64,000 nucleotides of DNA from Nomia melanderi (Eukaryota > Arthropoda > Insecta > Hymenoptera > Halictidae): contig NC_134999.1 in assembly GCF_051020985.1 (NCBI RefSeq), forward strand, positions 37,605,160 through 37,669,159, written 5' to 3'. Position 1 is the first letter of the stretch. The number at the start of each line of letters is the position of its first letter. A program made the position numbers and the translations under genes. Below are positions 11,801 to 24,800 of this stretch, piece by piece. The notes beneath the pieces were generated by a model. The model was given only the letters and a program-made list of their open reading frames with translations, ran no database searches and had not been told where the DNA came from.

Positions 11801-14800
11801 AATCGGTTGACTTCAACTAGGACACATCTTCACCGAATCCTCGAAAGAACCACGACATTTCCATCAATCTACTTTGAATGCACAAAATCCTCGAACTTCG
11901 ACGACCGAAGGTCCAACTGTCAGTCCGCGATTTCCTCCGAAATCAACCAATTACTGTCTATCCCCAGAGACTTCCAGGGCGAGACGCTTATCGAGACGCC
12001 AGCGCATCCCCTAACTATTGGACACGTTCCGTGCGCACGGACACTACTGCAACGCTATCCGAGCGAGACCACAAGTGAGGAACATCGTGGGAGAGTGTGT
12101 TGGTAGCAGGGACAAACCTGGGTGCAACTCTGCCATGCTTTGGGCGACTGGTTAGGGGAGCAATTAGTGCTGATGTTGTTAGGAACGTTGCTGCTCGCAG
12201 GTGTCGTGGCCGTTGCGCCGATGGCCGCGGTATGATGATCGTTCTCTATCTTGTTAGTCACGGATGGGGGCGATCGAACGGGCGAAATGTCTGCCAGTGA
12301 TTGAATGAGGCTCACGAGAGGGTCAGCGGTCGATTGGCCGGTCGATTTCTGGTCGACCACTGCCAGCAGACCGGTGTCCACTTGATCGGTGGTCCTGTCG
12401 TTGCTGCTCGTTCTGCTGAAGCTCTGATAAGCGACTACCCGGTTTCGCGATTCCGGCCGCGCGTTTCGATCAGAGAACTCCTGAGCGATCTCCTTTTGCT
12501 CCGTGTGATTGGTTATCGTGCTGTTGCCGGTCCCCAACTGTTGCTGCTGCTGCTGCTGCTGCTGCTGTCGGTGCTCGCGCAGCAAAGCGTCCGCCCGGGC
12601 GAAGCTGTCGCTCCGCGACTCAGGCCGCGGCGGCTGCGGCTTCTCCGTGTTAATAAACGACGTTTGTTGCTGCATTGTTAACCCTAAGGGTTGCGTGGCT
12701 GCTAAGCCTGAGCGGGGGGATGTCGGAGGGCTCTGAAAAGCAAGCCAAGCGCTTCATGCTAGAGGGAGCGTATCTAACTGCGTGGGCTACCTTCCCGTGC
12801 TGCCAGCGTGTGTCTTTGCGTGAATCCGTGGAATTACGATTATTCATTAGTAACTAGATTCCTTTGCTTCGCAATTATTTACAATCTATATCACGAATTC
12901 TCCCTTGGAATCCCTTTCGACCAGCTCGTTCATAGACTTTCGGCTCGAATTATTAGGGGATTGAATCGAACGATATCAGAAAGAGAGAAATGGTTCTGTT
13001 GATAAGATTTCCAAAACAATTATACTACATTAACTCCCCTGAAACGTGAGCTAATGATTGACCTCTAAAACGAAACGTCAACATCACTTTCACCGCGACT
13101 TGGCTCGTCAGCGGAGACCAAACATTATCAATCATAACGCTTTCACGCGCGATAAACGTAGAAATCCTCTCACAGGACAGCCGTTACGGCCGTCAACGTA
13201 TCTCGAGGGCTCCGTTTCGCGAAGCGGACTATAATTTATCGGAATGTTCGCCGGGTGCTCGCTCGGGAGGAGCATAAATTATTCCGGAAACGTTTCCCTC
13301 TTTCGTAATAGCGATTTAGAGACACAGCGCGCGTCGTCCGGTCGAAAAGGCAGGCAGTTGGGAGAGGGTTAAGCTGTACGCCGGCAATAACTACGCGATC
13401 GTTCTGCGGGTCTAAAGACTAAAGTGTGGGGTGGCTGGTCGGGCGGCGGGGAGCGATTTCTTGCTGTTTAGGATCTAACTGTGGGGGCATAACCATAAAA
13501 CACGACGGCGCAGAAGTAAGTTGCTTTTACAGTCGCTGCCTACGAGGGACTAAATTGTAGCGTTCGTGCTGCCGCCGTCTCATCGGCGCATGCCGGAATC
13601 GATCGTGCCGCCGTTTCGAATTTATTATCCTTATTATCGACAATTATTTTAAGTAGCTCTCGGTGCTCCGGGGCTCGGCCCGCTTTTTCCGCGGTGGTTC
13701 CCGACGACTTAATAAATATTTATCGTGCACGGCCGCCGCCTCTCTGTGATTTCGTTGCTTTCGAGCAACGAGGGAACGCTTCTCGGTCTGCCGGGGAACG
13801 GAACGGGAGAAAATCGCCGATCGATTCCGGGTGAAACTAATAGCGAAAGACTATCCCTCAACGCTCGGACCACTTACCTGACTGTCGCCGTACTTGCGGT
13901 ATTCGTAAGCTCGCTTCACCGACATGAAGGGCCGCTCGTTCACGCTCTCGGCGCGCGGTCTTCCCAGAGTACCGGTTCCGGCGGTACCGTTGTACTTCCG
14001 GCTGCTCGATCGCTGCGGAAGCAGAGGACTCGCTGGGGCGGAGGTGTACGGAACTGGCCTTGCTTGCGTCTGTGTTTAACAATTCATCGGGTCGTTAATG
14101 GTTTAGGCGTTGAGATACTTTGTTAACCGAATCTGCATCATTTCAGTGTAGTACTTAACGGGTTTCTCGTTTATGTCAGTACGAGTATTTATTAAACAAA
14201 TGTGTAGCAATATTTTCAATCGATTTAAATGTGATATTCTTTCAAGATGTTTTCAATGGAAAACATTTTCTTTAAATTGCACAAGAATTTCTTGACGAAT
14301 GAAATGGGTTAATTCGATCTGCATGTTTCCTTAGAAATCAGTGTTCTAGTTAATTATACGTTCACTCTGATTATAAAGTACACGATACAGAATGAGAGCT
14401 GTTTGACACACCATTAGTAGACTGGATATTTTAAGATACTTCCGAGTGAAGATGGATAACAATAGTTGTTTAATTATTTTAGCTGCTAAGTTCGAGTGTC
14501 CCACCTGTCCAGACACAGAATGCGGTGCCCAGGTTTCGTCATCGTCATCGAGGACCGCCGAATCACTCGCGTACCCGTCGTGCCTCAGCCTGCCTCTCTG
14601 CAAACTCCTCAACTCGCCGATCACGCGGTTTCCTGTCTCCTGTCGCCAGAGTTTTCCCGGATTTCTTTCGTCCCTTCTCGCGGCGAGTTTCAGTTGCTGC
14701 TGCCTCAGCCACGATAATCTGCCGACACCAGAAACCAATGTGAAACTTTTCCAATTCGCATCAGAACTTTCGCGATCCCCCGGCTACATTTCCCATGAAA

Positions 14801-15805
14801 GCGACAAACTCTAACAATGCCGCGGTACAAGTAACGCGGCCGTTGCCTCGAACGTCGGATTTATTCGTTCGTTTTATTAAACGAGAACGTCGCATTACCT
14901 CACCGAACTTCAGGTTTTTCCATAATCTCACCTCAACACCCCACATTCCCCTCTCTAACAAAGCTGACACATTCGAAACTGCAAACGTCTAAACCTTCGA
15001 AGTCCTAAACTTGAAATCCTAAAATTCTAAATGTCTAAACCTCCAAATTCCTAAAACTGAAATTCTAAAATTCTAAATGTCTAAACCTTCAAATTCCTAA
15101 AACTGAAATCCTAAAATTCTAAATGTCCAAACCTCCTAAAGTCACAATATTCCAAACGTCTACAGTCCCCAATACCCTAAACTCCAAACTTCGAAACTTC
15201 CCACCATCCAACACCTTCAAACTTCCAAATTCCTAAAACTGAAATCCTAAATTCTAAATGTCCAAACACTCCAAATTCCTAAACCTGAAATCCTAAAATC
15301 CTAAATGTCCAAACCTCCTAAAGTCACAATATTCCAAACGTCTACAGTCCCCAATACCCTAAACTCCAAACTTCGAAACTTCCCACCATCCAACACCTTC
15401 AAACCTCCAAAGTCCTAAACCTGAAATCCTATAATCCTAAATATCAAAACCTCCCAAAATCACAATATTCCAAACGTAGAGTCCCCAATACTCCAAACTC
15501 CAAACTTCGAAACTCTCCGCCATCCAACACCTTCAAACTTCCAAACCCCTAAAATCCTCTCCCATTCTCCGCTCACGATTCGCGAGATTCAATCTGCAAG
15601 ACAAATACCGCGCGCCCTGTCAAAAGCAGAAAACCTAATCGACGAGGATCCCCGTCAGCCGTGCGATAAGGATCGCCGTCCCCGCGGAGCAGCTGTTTTC
15701 ATCCAGTACACGGGGAGTTCTCGGTTTCGCGTTCTAACACCGACTCGAGTTACCGGCAGATGAAAATACGAGAAGCCACTTTCTCGCGACGGGCACGGGG
15801 GCGAA

Positions 15806-15858
<53 letters not shown>

Positions 15859-18800
15859 AAAGCGGGGAGAACACGAGACGCGCGAGTCGTGTAACAAAGC
15901 CTCGTTAGAACAGCAACAAACCGGCCCGTCACGGTTACCAGTCGGAAGAGAGGGCCCAGAATCAGGACCTCCTACCGCGATAGATCCCGGATAATTGCAT
16001 CCTGATCGACGAGGTCGCTTCGGGCCATCGGTTCCTCTCGCCGATCTCTCCCTCCTCCGCCCTCTCTCTTTCTATTCCCATCTCCGCTCGGTAATAAATG
16101 GACCGTCGGCTCTCTCGTTCATTTTTTGTTTACGAGGATCGAAATTTATACTTCGGCCTGGCGGGGAGCACGGGCCACACCCTGACGATCCCCGGGTGAA
16201 TCGTAAAGCGGCGGCCCGTTGCACGCGGAGGCCGGACGCGCGACGCGGGAACGTTTTCCTCGGTTTCTCCGAGACGGCTCTGTTATTACGCCTGGACCGC
16301 GGGGAAATTAATTCGTTCCGCTCCTGGCCAGGCAGGATTATTGATTATTAAATATGCATCTTCCGCGAAAGGACGCGCGGCGGATGGTAATGGAGCTGAT
16401 TAAAGACGCGGATTGTCGCCGGATACCTTGCTCCGCGATCTTCGTTGCACGATGGAACGTTCATCGGAGCGATGCTTTACGAGGCGCGAAGTTGAACGTT
16501 GATAATGAATATTAAATCGGAATTCATCGATAATTGAGAAATCTTTATCAGGCGTGTCGCGCGGCCGTCTCAATGATCCCTTCGATCGTTTCCTACAGCA
16601 CGATCAAATTACCACGGTCTTCTCGAAACTGCACGAATTCCCCTCGACACTTCCTCGAGAGCGTGCAGACCACTTGCGAGCGGACAATCGAGGAGGTACA
16701 GTTTCGGGCGAAAATTGATCGTATCAGAGCGAGAGAATGGACCGAAAGGTTCGCCAAAGCTCGACAAAGGCGAGCGTCGGTCGTCGGGTACGCCTATAAA
16801 GATGCGGTTTCGCCGATACGGAGCCGATCGTAACTCTGTCCCCGAACGCGGCGTGTTCCCGCGTGAATGGAGGAGAGAAAGCGGGTGTCCACGTTTAACA
16901 AGTTTGTTAACCGTGGCCCGGGTGCGCGGGTTCGTCGAACCCCGTCGAACCGCGCGTCGCCGTAAAATACGAGCTGTTCTGTGCATCGGCCTGGCCCCGA
17001 ATCCCGTGAAAATAAACATCGACCTGCGCGCCCGCGAGCGCGGCCGGCTTGCGAAACGCGCCGGTTATATTCGCACGGATATTTATGAAAAACTGCGCCG
17101 CTGCCGCCGACGCCGAGCAGCCCGATGGAGAAACGGGCGACGTTTATGGTCGATGAGGCCGACAGACGTTTGGCAGGTCTGCTTTCTCGAGCGCAAAGAA
17201 CTTCTCCTTTCGGGGCCTCGCTTCGCCTCGCCTCGCCTCGCCTCGCCTCGCCTCGCCGCGCCTCGCCGCGCTGACTGCGGCCGCGACTCGACTCGGTTTT
17301 CAGGTTCTGCGCGGCCGGGCCGTTATGGTCCTTCTACGGGAGCGGTTTTCACGGAAACAATCGTTGAAAATGCCGAACGTTTACCGTAATTTCAGGGAAA
17401 CCGCACCGCCTAGGCAGCGGCCAGAACAACTGCGGTGAACAGCCAGTTCACACATTCCGGGTGGATTGGATGGTTCGCGGTTTGGAGAATCGTCCGACGA
17501 GCGTGTTAGTTTAAACTTGGAGTTTCTAAGTCGTCGTCGTTCGTTTCAATCCATCGAGTTCTTGAAATTTTCTGATAGTTCCCTTTGACTTCGATCGGCA
17601 ATTTGTTTGGTATCTTGTTTGTTAGATGTATTTGCTAATTTGGAGGATTGTTATCTTCGCGGCTTGTGTAACTTCTTTATCTATTGTCACAGCTTATCTC
17701 AATTTGCGCTTGTCTATATTAAGTGTGTCCATTCTTCAAAGTTCTCGTCTGTCCGTTACTGTCTTTCTCTACTCGGTGTCTTCACTGTATACCCGTTCCT
17801 TATACACTTCCAACTCCTTTGACAGAGCGATTCTCAAAAGCTATAATCCAAACAAACGAGAGCACACTCCGAAAGGGCGTCTCCGAAAGAATTCGAGCAA
17901 TTCCGGCGATAAAGGACGAAGAAAAAAAGACCGTCTCGAAGGGAGGAAGAGAGAGGAATCCCCTATTTCTGGAGCAGGCTCGCCCTCTGACATAATTATA
18001 AATATAGAATAGACGGGACGCGCTAAATCGGCCGCCCCGAGTCCAGTCCTTTCCTCCTCGTCGGGTCCATTCCCGAGTCTTCTTTGTAATTCTCCGACGT
18101 TCCGAATGTATTTCTTCGCACCGGCAATTTTTCCATTCCCGCGGCATCCCCGGAGCCCGGAGAAACGGCACTCGGATGCGGAAGTCATTCGAAGTAGAAA
18201 CGGGAGCACAAAAGCGGCCCGTAAACCCCTCCACAATTTTCCTCGGCGAGCTCGTATTTCCGTCGTTCCTTCCGGACAGTCCGACGCAGCCTCTTCCTCC
18301 CACTCTCTACTTTCTTCGGGTTTCAGATGTTGTATTATCCTGAAAAAAAGCTCTCCCCCTTCGAGCCGCGCGCTGAAAATTCACCGGCGACGAGCGGAAA
18401 ATGTGCTACCTCGACGGTGGACACGATCTTTCCGCTCCGGCGGTTCAACGGTACACCGAGTTCCGGAGATTTGTCTGACAGATGGCCTGTACGCGCCGCG
18501 TTAACTGTAAGGAACAGTGTCAGCGGCTCGACAAAGTCAAACTTTAGATTCCCGGCAGCCTGGATTCGCGGGGAAGCCCCGAGACAATGTCTCGCGTTTC
18601 AGCAGATGTCTCGGGCTTCTTTCTCGCTGAATTATGGAATCTTTGGCCTCCTCATTTTCATTCTATCCGTCCTATCTACTGACATTAATAATGCATCATT
18701 CGGAACAGCGAACCGTCGAAGATTAAGATTAATTCGAAAGCTCGGATCCCCCGAAGTTTAAATACCGATATTAATTACTCCGAAGTCGTGCAATCGTCAA

Positions 18801-21800
18801 AGTTCCCGAGTATTCGAGCTGAAATGTCAATTTCAAAGCTTAAATCCTCAAAGAGCGAACTCGAAAGATTCTTCGAAATATTAATTTCGAAACTAACAAA
18901 CTCCCCGAGACACGATCCACGGCGACTGCTCTTCCCGAGCCACCCACCTCTCAATTATTTTCGTTTCTCATCAGCGCGCCGCGTCGCGCTGACAAATTGC
19001 CCGGCCGGCGAACCTGCACGGTCGCTCGCAATATCCATCCGCAAACCGCGGGCCTCGTATTTCATAACGCGATACAGCGTGTCGCATCGTTACCGTCGGG
19101 TCGATTTTTCTCTTTCCAGTTGCCGATGCCGGAGACGACAATGAGTCACGGCGGCCGACCGCATTGGCCATTCGCGGCAGAAAACGCGCGCCGAGTGCCG
19201 TAACCGTGGCCGCGTATGGGTAGACAATTTATTAATTGTCCCGCGCCGGTTTTCCTCCTCCCAGATCTTTTCCACGTGATCCCCTTCCGACGCTCGGGCA
19301 TCTTTTGCGGCGCCCGATTCGGACCGCCGTTGCGACACCCGTCTGGAATCACTGCCAGAGGAACGGCCCGCTTTCCACTCGCGTGATTTTCCACGCCGAG
19401 CGCCGTCAAAACTCGACTAATCTCTTTCAGTTTCACAATGCTGAAACGATCTTGACGCGCGGCTTCGTAAAAATGGACCCGGAGCCTCCCACTTTCGACC
19501 AGAGTGAAGATATTCGAACATCAGAGGTTCTTACATTAATTATTCCGATATAAAATTGAGTTTTGCAAGGAATGTTTTAAAAATCGGGATGTGAATTGGA
19601 TAGATAATGATTGTACATGAAAAAATGAGTTAGAAATGTTTAAAGAAGTTTTTTTCTATCACGCCTAGTTTCCGAGATAATCGCGTTAGAAGATTTGCTC
19701 GACGCGCGGCGTTCGTTGAGCGTGTCTGATCATGACACACTGTATCTACTTCTTGCAACGCGTATAAATCACGTAGACCTTCTGACTCGATTATCTCAGG
19801 AATTACGTGTCCTATCGAAAAATTGTATTCTACATTTTTCATTCAGTTTTCCATGGAGATTCAGTATATATCAAGTTTTACTCCCATTTCCGTACCGTTT
19901 TGTATAAAAATTGATTTTATATCGGAACGATCGATTTCGACACGATAGGCATTTTTGACGACGTGTAGATATTAATTCCTAGTTCTTTGACTCTTTTCGT
20001 AATGAAACTCTATATCAGCTACGATGAAACTCCCGTCAGGCGTGTCTTGCCGGTCGGACTTATTAATAGACAGTCTGAGCATTTAATTACGAGATTCGTT
20101 ACACCGAGAGAAGTTGACGGTAACGTTCGCGGGAAGCCTGCCAAAAAAAGGGACTCTGTAATCAGCTCGAGTTTTGTGCGTGCGCGTATAAATAGGGGCG
20201 GAAGGAGGCGCGCCACAGGTCCGCCGGGAATAATCGAGCAACATTAATCGGGCGAAGCGTGAGTCAGCCGGCACTCGCTAGTTTTTCGCGGACACTAAAC
20301 GGGGAGATTGATACTCCAAGTCGTTCCCCGGAGATTTAAAGCCACTCAGAACGCCGGGTTACACTTAAACGTGGCTTCTGACGTCCTAGCGGCCGGAAGT
20401 CTTCAACATTCGTTGGCTAACGCGTAATTATTCATAGCGCCTCTTGAGCAATCGGACTGCCCTTTTTTATAGACCGAACGCTACTTCGAATATCAGCTAA
20501 ATCTGATTTAATTAATATCACACGCGAGTGAAATATTTCACTCTTCAACTACACATTGTATCCTTATTTCAACTCATCAACCTGTCACCGAACAATCAAA
20601 CGAAAATAAATGCTCATCCCCAATGTTCAACGATAATTCACCATGCACTACCCTCAGCTAGAGAATTCCAACTAAAAATCTGGAACCAATTAATTACACA
20701 TCTCCAAAACTCATCTATGCTATGTCCTAAATGCACACAGGTCCGTTTTCCTGAGTCCACGAATAATCTGAGCCGAACGGTGGCAGGATCCCGAAACAGG
20801 AATCTGGGTCAGCCACTTAATCGAGGATCTAATCACCGCGAGGGAAAGTTTCGTCGAACAGCTAACAGAAGCTATCGCTTACCCATCGACATGGTCCGAT
20901 CCGGTCTTCACGGGCCCATTAGCGAACTCGGGCGGCGGGTCGGGCGTGTTCGGGCTCAAAGGCGTAATGGGTCGCCTCGAGTTCTCGCCGAGGATGTCCT
21001 CGAAGTCGACGACAGGTGCTGCGCCCCTCACGGACGCCTTCCTGACCAGGGACGGCGAGGAGAGCTTCTGGTGTTTGATCATGTCCGTGGTGGCGCCGTA
21101 CGAGAACGGCTGGCTGGTCTGTCTCGCGTGGTACGGTATGTCCTCGTCGATATAATCGATATTGCCGGGCGGCGAGAACGAGTCCGCGTGCTTCCTGTAC
21201 GAGTCGGTCGAGGACTCCGAGATTTTTCGATCCGGCGACACACGGTACTCGTACTCCTCGCGACGGTGCTCGATCTTGCTCGGCTCCCGGTACTCGTTCT
21301 TCAGCGTGCTGTAGCTGCTGCTCGTGTTGTACGGGGGGCTGGACTCCTTTCCAGCCCCGTAGCTCCTGTAAGAGTCCTTCAGCGTGGAATACGTCGACGG
21401 GGAGTTACTCGCGTGGCTGCTGTAGCTGCGAGTCTCCTGGATGTACATCTTCTCGCTTCTGTCGGCTCGGTAGTCCTCTGACGGAGGGTCTGGCATCGAC
21501 TGTTGGCACAAGGTATTGTTTGCTGTTTGGCCCTTGCGTGTTTTTGCCAGTGGGAAGAGATTCTGGACGTTTCTGGTTTGGTTGGGAAGTTTGGACGAAG
21601 TGGAGATGCGAGGAGGATTCAATTGGTAGTGTCTTTTTCGAGGGTGAAGATCAATGAAACATCTGCTACATGAAGATAGTATTACCTCTTGGTTAGTTAG
21701 TATTATTAGGTGTTTGGTCCTTGGGTGTTTTTACGAGTGTAGTGGGAAGAGATTCTGGAAGTTTCTGGTTTGGTTGGGAAGTTTGGACAGATGCGAGGAG

Positions 21801-24800
21801 GATTCAATTGGTAGTGTCTTTTTTGGGGATGAAGATCAGTGGAACATCTGTTACATAAAGATAGTATTACCTCCTGGTTAGTTAGCATTGTTAGGTGTTT
21901 GGTCCTTGGGTGTTTTTACGAGTGTAGTGGGAAGAGTTTCTGGAAGTTTCTGGTTTGATTTCGAAGTTTGGACAGATGCGAGGAGGATTCAATTGGTAGT
22001 GTCTTTTTTAGGATGAAGATAGCGGTACCTCTTGGTTAGTATTGTTAGGTGTTTGTTCTTTGAGTATTGCCTGTTTTCGTAAATGTATTATTATTGAAAT
22101 GTGGCAGTTTGGAAGGAGAGATGCGAGTAGGATTCGATTGATCGTAGTGTCCTTTTCGAGAATGAAAGATCACCGAAAAGTGTACTATATTCTGAAGGTA
22201 GGATTAGATACTAGATATTAAATCGACGTCGTCTAACTATAGACACTACTCGAGTAGACAAGACCGAAACGAAGGTTCCAAGTAAAGATTAACCTTATCG
22301 TATAAGTAACTACTCAAGTAGACGCGGTCCGAGTTCAAGTTCCAGGTAAAGATAGATTATCAAGGTCTCGCGTTGCGAACGAAAGGAATGTCCGCTTATT
22401 GATTCGGTCGGAATAGCGGTGTGCCCGATAAGATTGTCCGTAGCGAAACGAGAGCATACCTCGACAGTGAGCATCATATCATGGAGGAGTTTATCAAGAT
22501 CACCATGAGCCTGGTTATCCGGCTCCGGCTCCGGTGGGCTAGGTCGCTGCGGTGGAGCGCTGCTGATGCCACTGTCCATGGAAACTGTCAATGGTGAGCC
22601 GCGGGCACCACCGGCAGCACCCTGGTGAACCACAGCGTACAAGGATCCATCTATGGGACCGCAAGTGTAACCCAATCCACGAGGCGACGTCTGAACCGAG
22701 GAACTCGAAGGTGGTGGCGGCGATAATGGTGTTTCCCGTCCTTCTGAAAAATTTCAACGTCGGATTAGATTCCCTATTTAACTACTCTCAACTATTATCG
22801 AGTAACCCATGATCAAAATGACTCGGAACATTGGTATTTTTAAATCATCCATAGTCTATTTTTCACTTGTACCCAATAATACAATCAAATATGTGGAATT
22901 AGATTCCCTATTTAACTACTCTCAACTATTATCGAGTAACCCATGATCAAAATGACTCGGAACATTGGTACTTTTAAATCATCCATAGTCTAGTTTTCAC
23001 TTGTACAATAATACAATCAAATATGTGGAATTAGATTCCCTATTTAACTACTCTCAACTATTATCGAGTAACCCATGATCAAAATGACTCGGAACATTGG
23101 TACTTTTAAATCATCCATAGTCTAGTTTTCACTTGTACCCAATAATACAATCGAATATGTATTTAACCCCTTGGCCTATGATTTCTTTCTCAACTCTGAT
23201 ACGGCTATTTTGTCATTAATAATTTATTGGAAAAAGAGAAAAATTCTAATCATATGTTATACCTATATTTCCTTTTAAGTATAATAGTTGATTACAGAGG
23301 AATAATATGTACTTCGAATTCGAATGAACCGAGTACTATATATTTATTGAATCGTGTTAAAAATCTTCACCACGAGTCTCACTCGTTGTTGTAGGCCAAG
23401 GGGTTAACAAGCTTCGCAGCTCTTAAAATGTCCGAATCCCTAATCGTAAATCTTATTTCCCAATTCCGAAGTTCCAGAGTCTCTTCTTCTTCAACAATAC
23501 AAATCCTGTTTATAAAAGGGTACACAGCTACCGAAGTGGTCATTCATCCGATAATTAACGAATCTCTCTATCCACGACCCAAACAACACCGACTTTTTCC
23601 CAATCGAGCGCGCCGACACCCAAGGAAAGTTAGTTCGAGGCGTTAGCTCGTGCAATTTCCCGGAGCATCATCGAACAAAGAGTCTCGTTAGCGGCGAACA
23701 ATCGGTAGTAAATCGTTGATCGACGAAGCTCCGCGGACTAATTCCGGCCGGGCGGGTTAAGGACCGTCCGGATCCATAGATCGCAGTTCCTTCGTCGTCC
23801 CGAAGCAATTTAACGCTAATCCGCGCGGCCGTGTCACGGCTGAATAATTCACGTGCACGTGGCTCGCGCAATCTTCGCGGCGAATTGTCCGCGCGCGCCG
23901 GACCCGAAGAAAGTCGGAGAGTTCACGGGGTCGGCGCGGGATCTCGCTGGGACTCGCCTCGATCTCCAGAAATCCGCGTCACGTAAGGCGCGCGGCGGTT
24001 CGAGGAACGGCCCTTTCCTCGACCGCTAAAATATATCTTCCCGGCGTTCGTGATGGAATTGCCGAATGGGAGCCGGCGCGAACGGAGAAAAATGTCTCAC
24101 GATTGTCATCCCGGTGACGACTTATCGCGGAGCGACCCGCGGAATAATCGATCGAACTCCGCGCCGCACTTTCGAGCTCCAATGAATTGAAAATGAAGGC
24201 GGAGAGAGAGCTCGGCAGTCTCACTCCGGGAGATCGATCTTCCATTGTTCGAAAGGGAAACCGTTTCGATGGATCCATGGATTCGGAATTGCAGATGCGC
24301 CGGGAAAAGCGAGAAGCAGAAATTCGATTCGCTGCCATGACGAATGTTACACACGCTATCGCTAAGCTTTTATTTCATGCGAATATTTCGTTGGGAATAT
24401 TCCATGCGCATTCAATACACTTCTTGAATATTCAGGACGGAACACCTCGAATCAAATGTTCGCGGTGTTTAAATTGTCCGATTCACCTGGAACGGATTCA
24501 CCGGAATCCCACGGCGACCAGAATTAAACGAATCGCGCGTCCATCTGAACGGAATATCCGCTCGGATTGAAGATTCTCTCGAAACTGAATGGCACACGTT
24601 CAGGGCAACGTGTCGTTTAATAGAGTTTCTTACGTGACCGACGGGGGCGATGGAAAAAATGAGATCCGCGAGAGAAAGAGGGCAAAAACAGTCTGCGGTG
24701 GAAAGTGCACACCGGCGGAGTGTGCTTTAAAGCTCGCCGGCACTCGTGGACACGCCATTAGCCTCGAGTAGACGGTCGCCCGGCGCTTTCCTCGCTCGAT

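Larger units (their letters stand above)
14719..20882. other. Tensin intron between exons 9 and 10
   Basis: 6.2 kb. It holds a minisatellite-like block (14990-15555), a GA microsatellite, a CTCGC pentamer run and a degenerate inverted repeat near 19625-19850. The stretch 15600-19400 is GC-rich and gives many long open frames on both strands with Arg/Pro/Ser-rich, non-conserved products. I take these as composition effects and support no gene. Confidence 0.6.

Noticed and set aside
14990..15555. Regular short repeats resembling a CRISPR-like array
   Set aside because: Repeat and spacer are not distinct; units drift and nest in a higher-order repeat, as in an intronic minisatellite.
16715..17389. 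224-codon plus-strand open frame
   Set aside because: GC-rich stretch with a CCTCG pentamer run; the product is Arg-rich low complexity and crosses the repeat.
17800..18303. 167-codon minus-strand open frame in the exon 9-10 intron
   Set aside because: Arg/Gly/Ser-rich composition product; several overlapping frames of like length occur on both strands.
20528..21481. 317-codon plus-strand open frame
   Set aside because: It is the antisense shadow of tensin exon 9, which has splice sites in phase; the plus-strand product is Arg/Val-rich without any family pattern.
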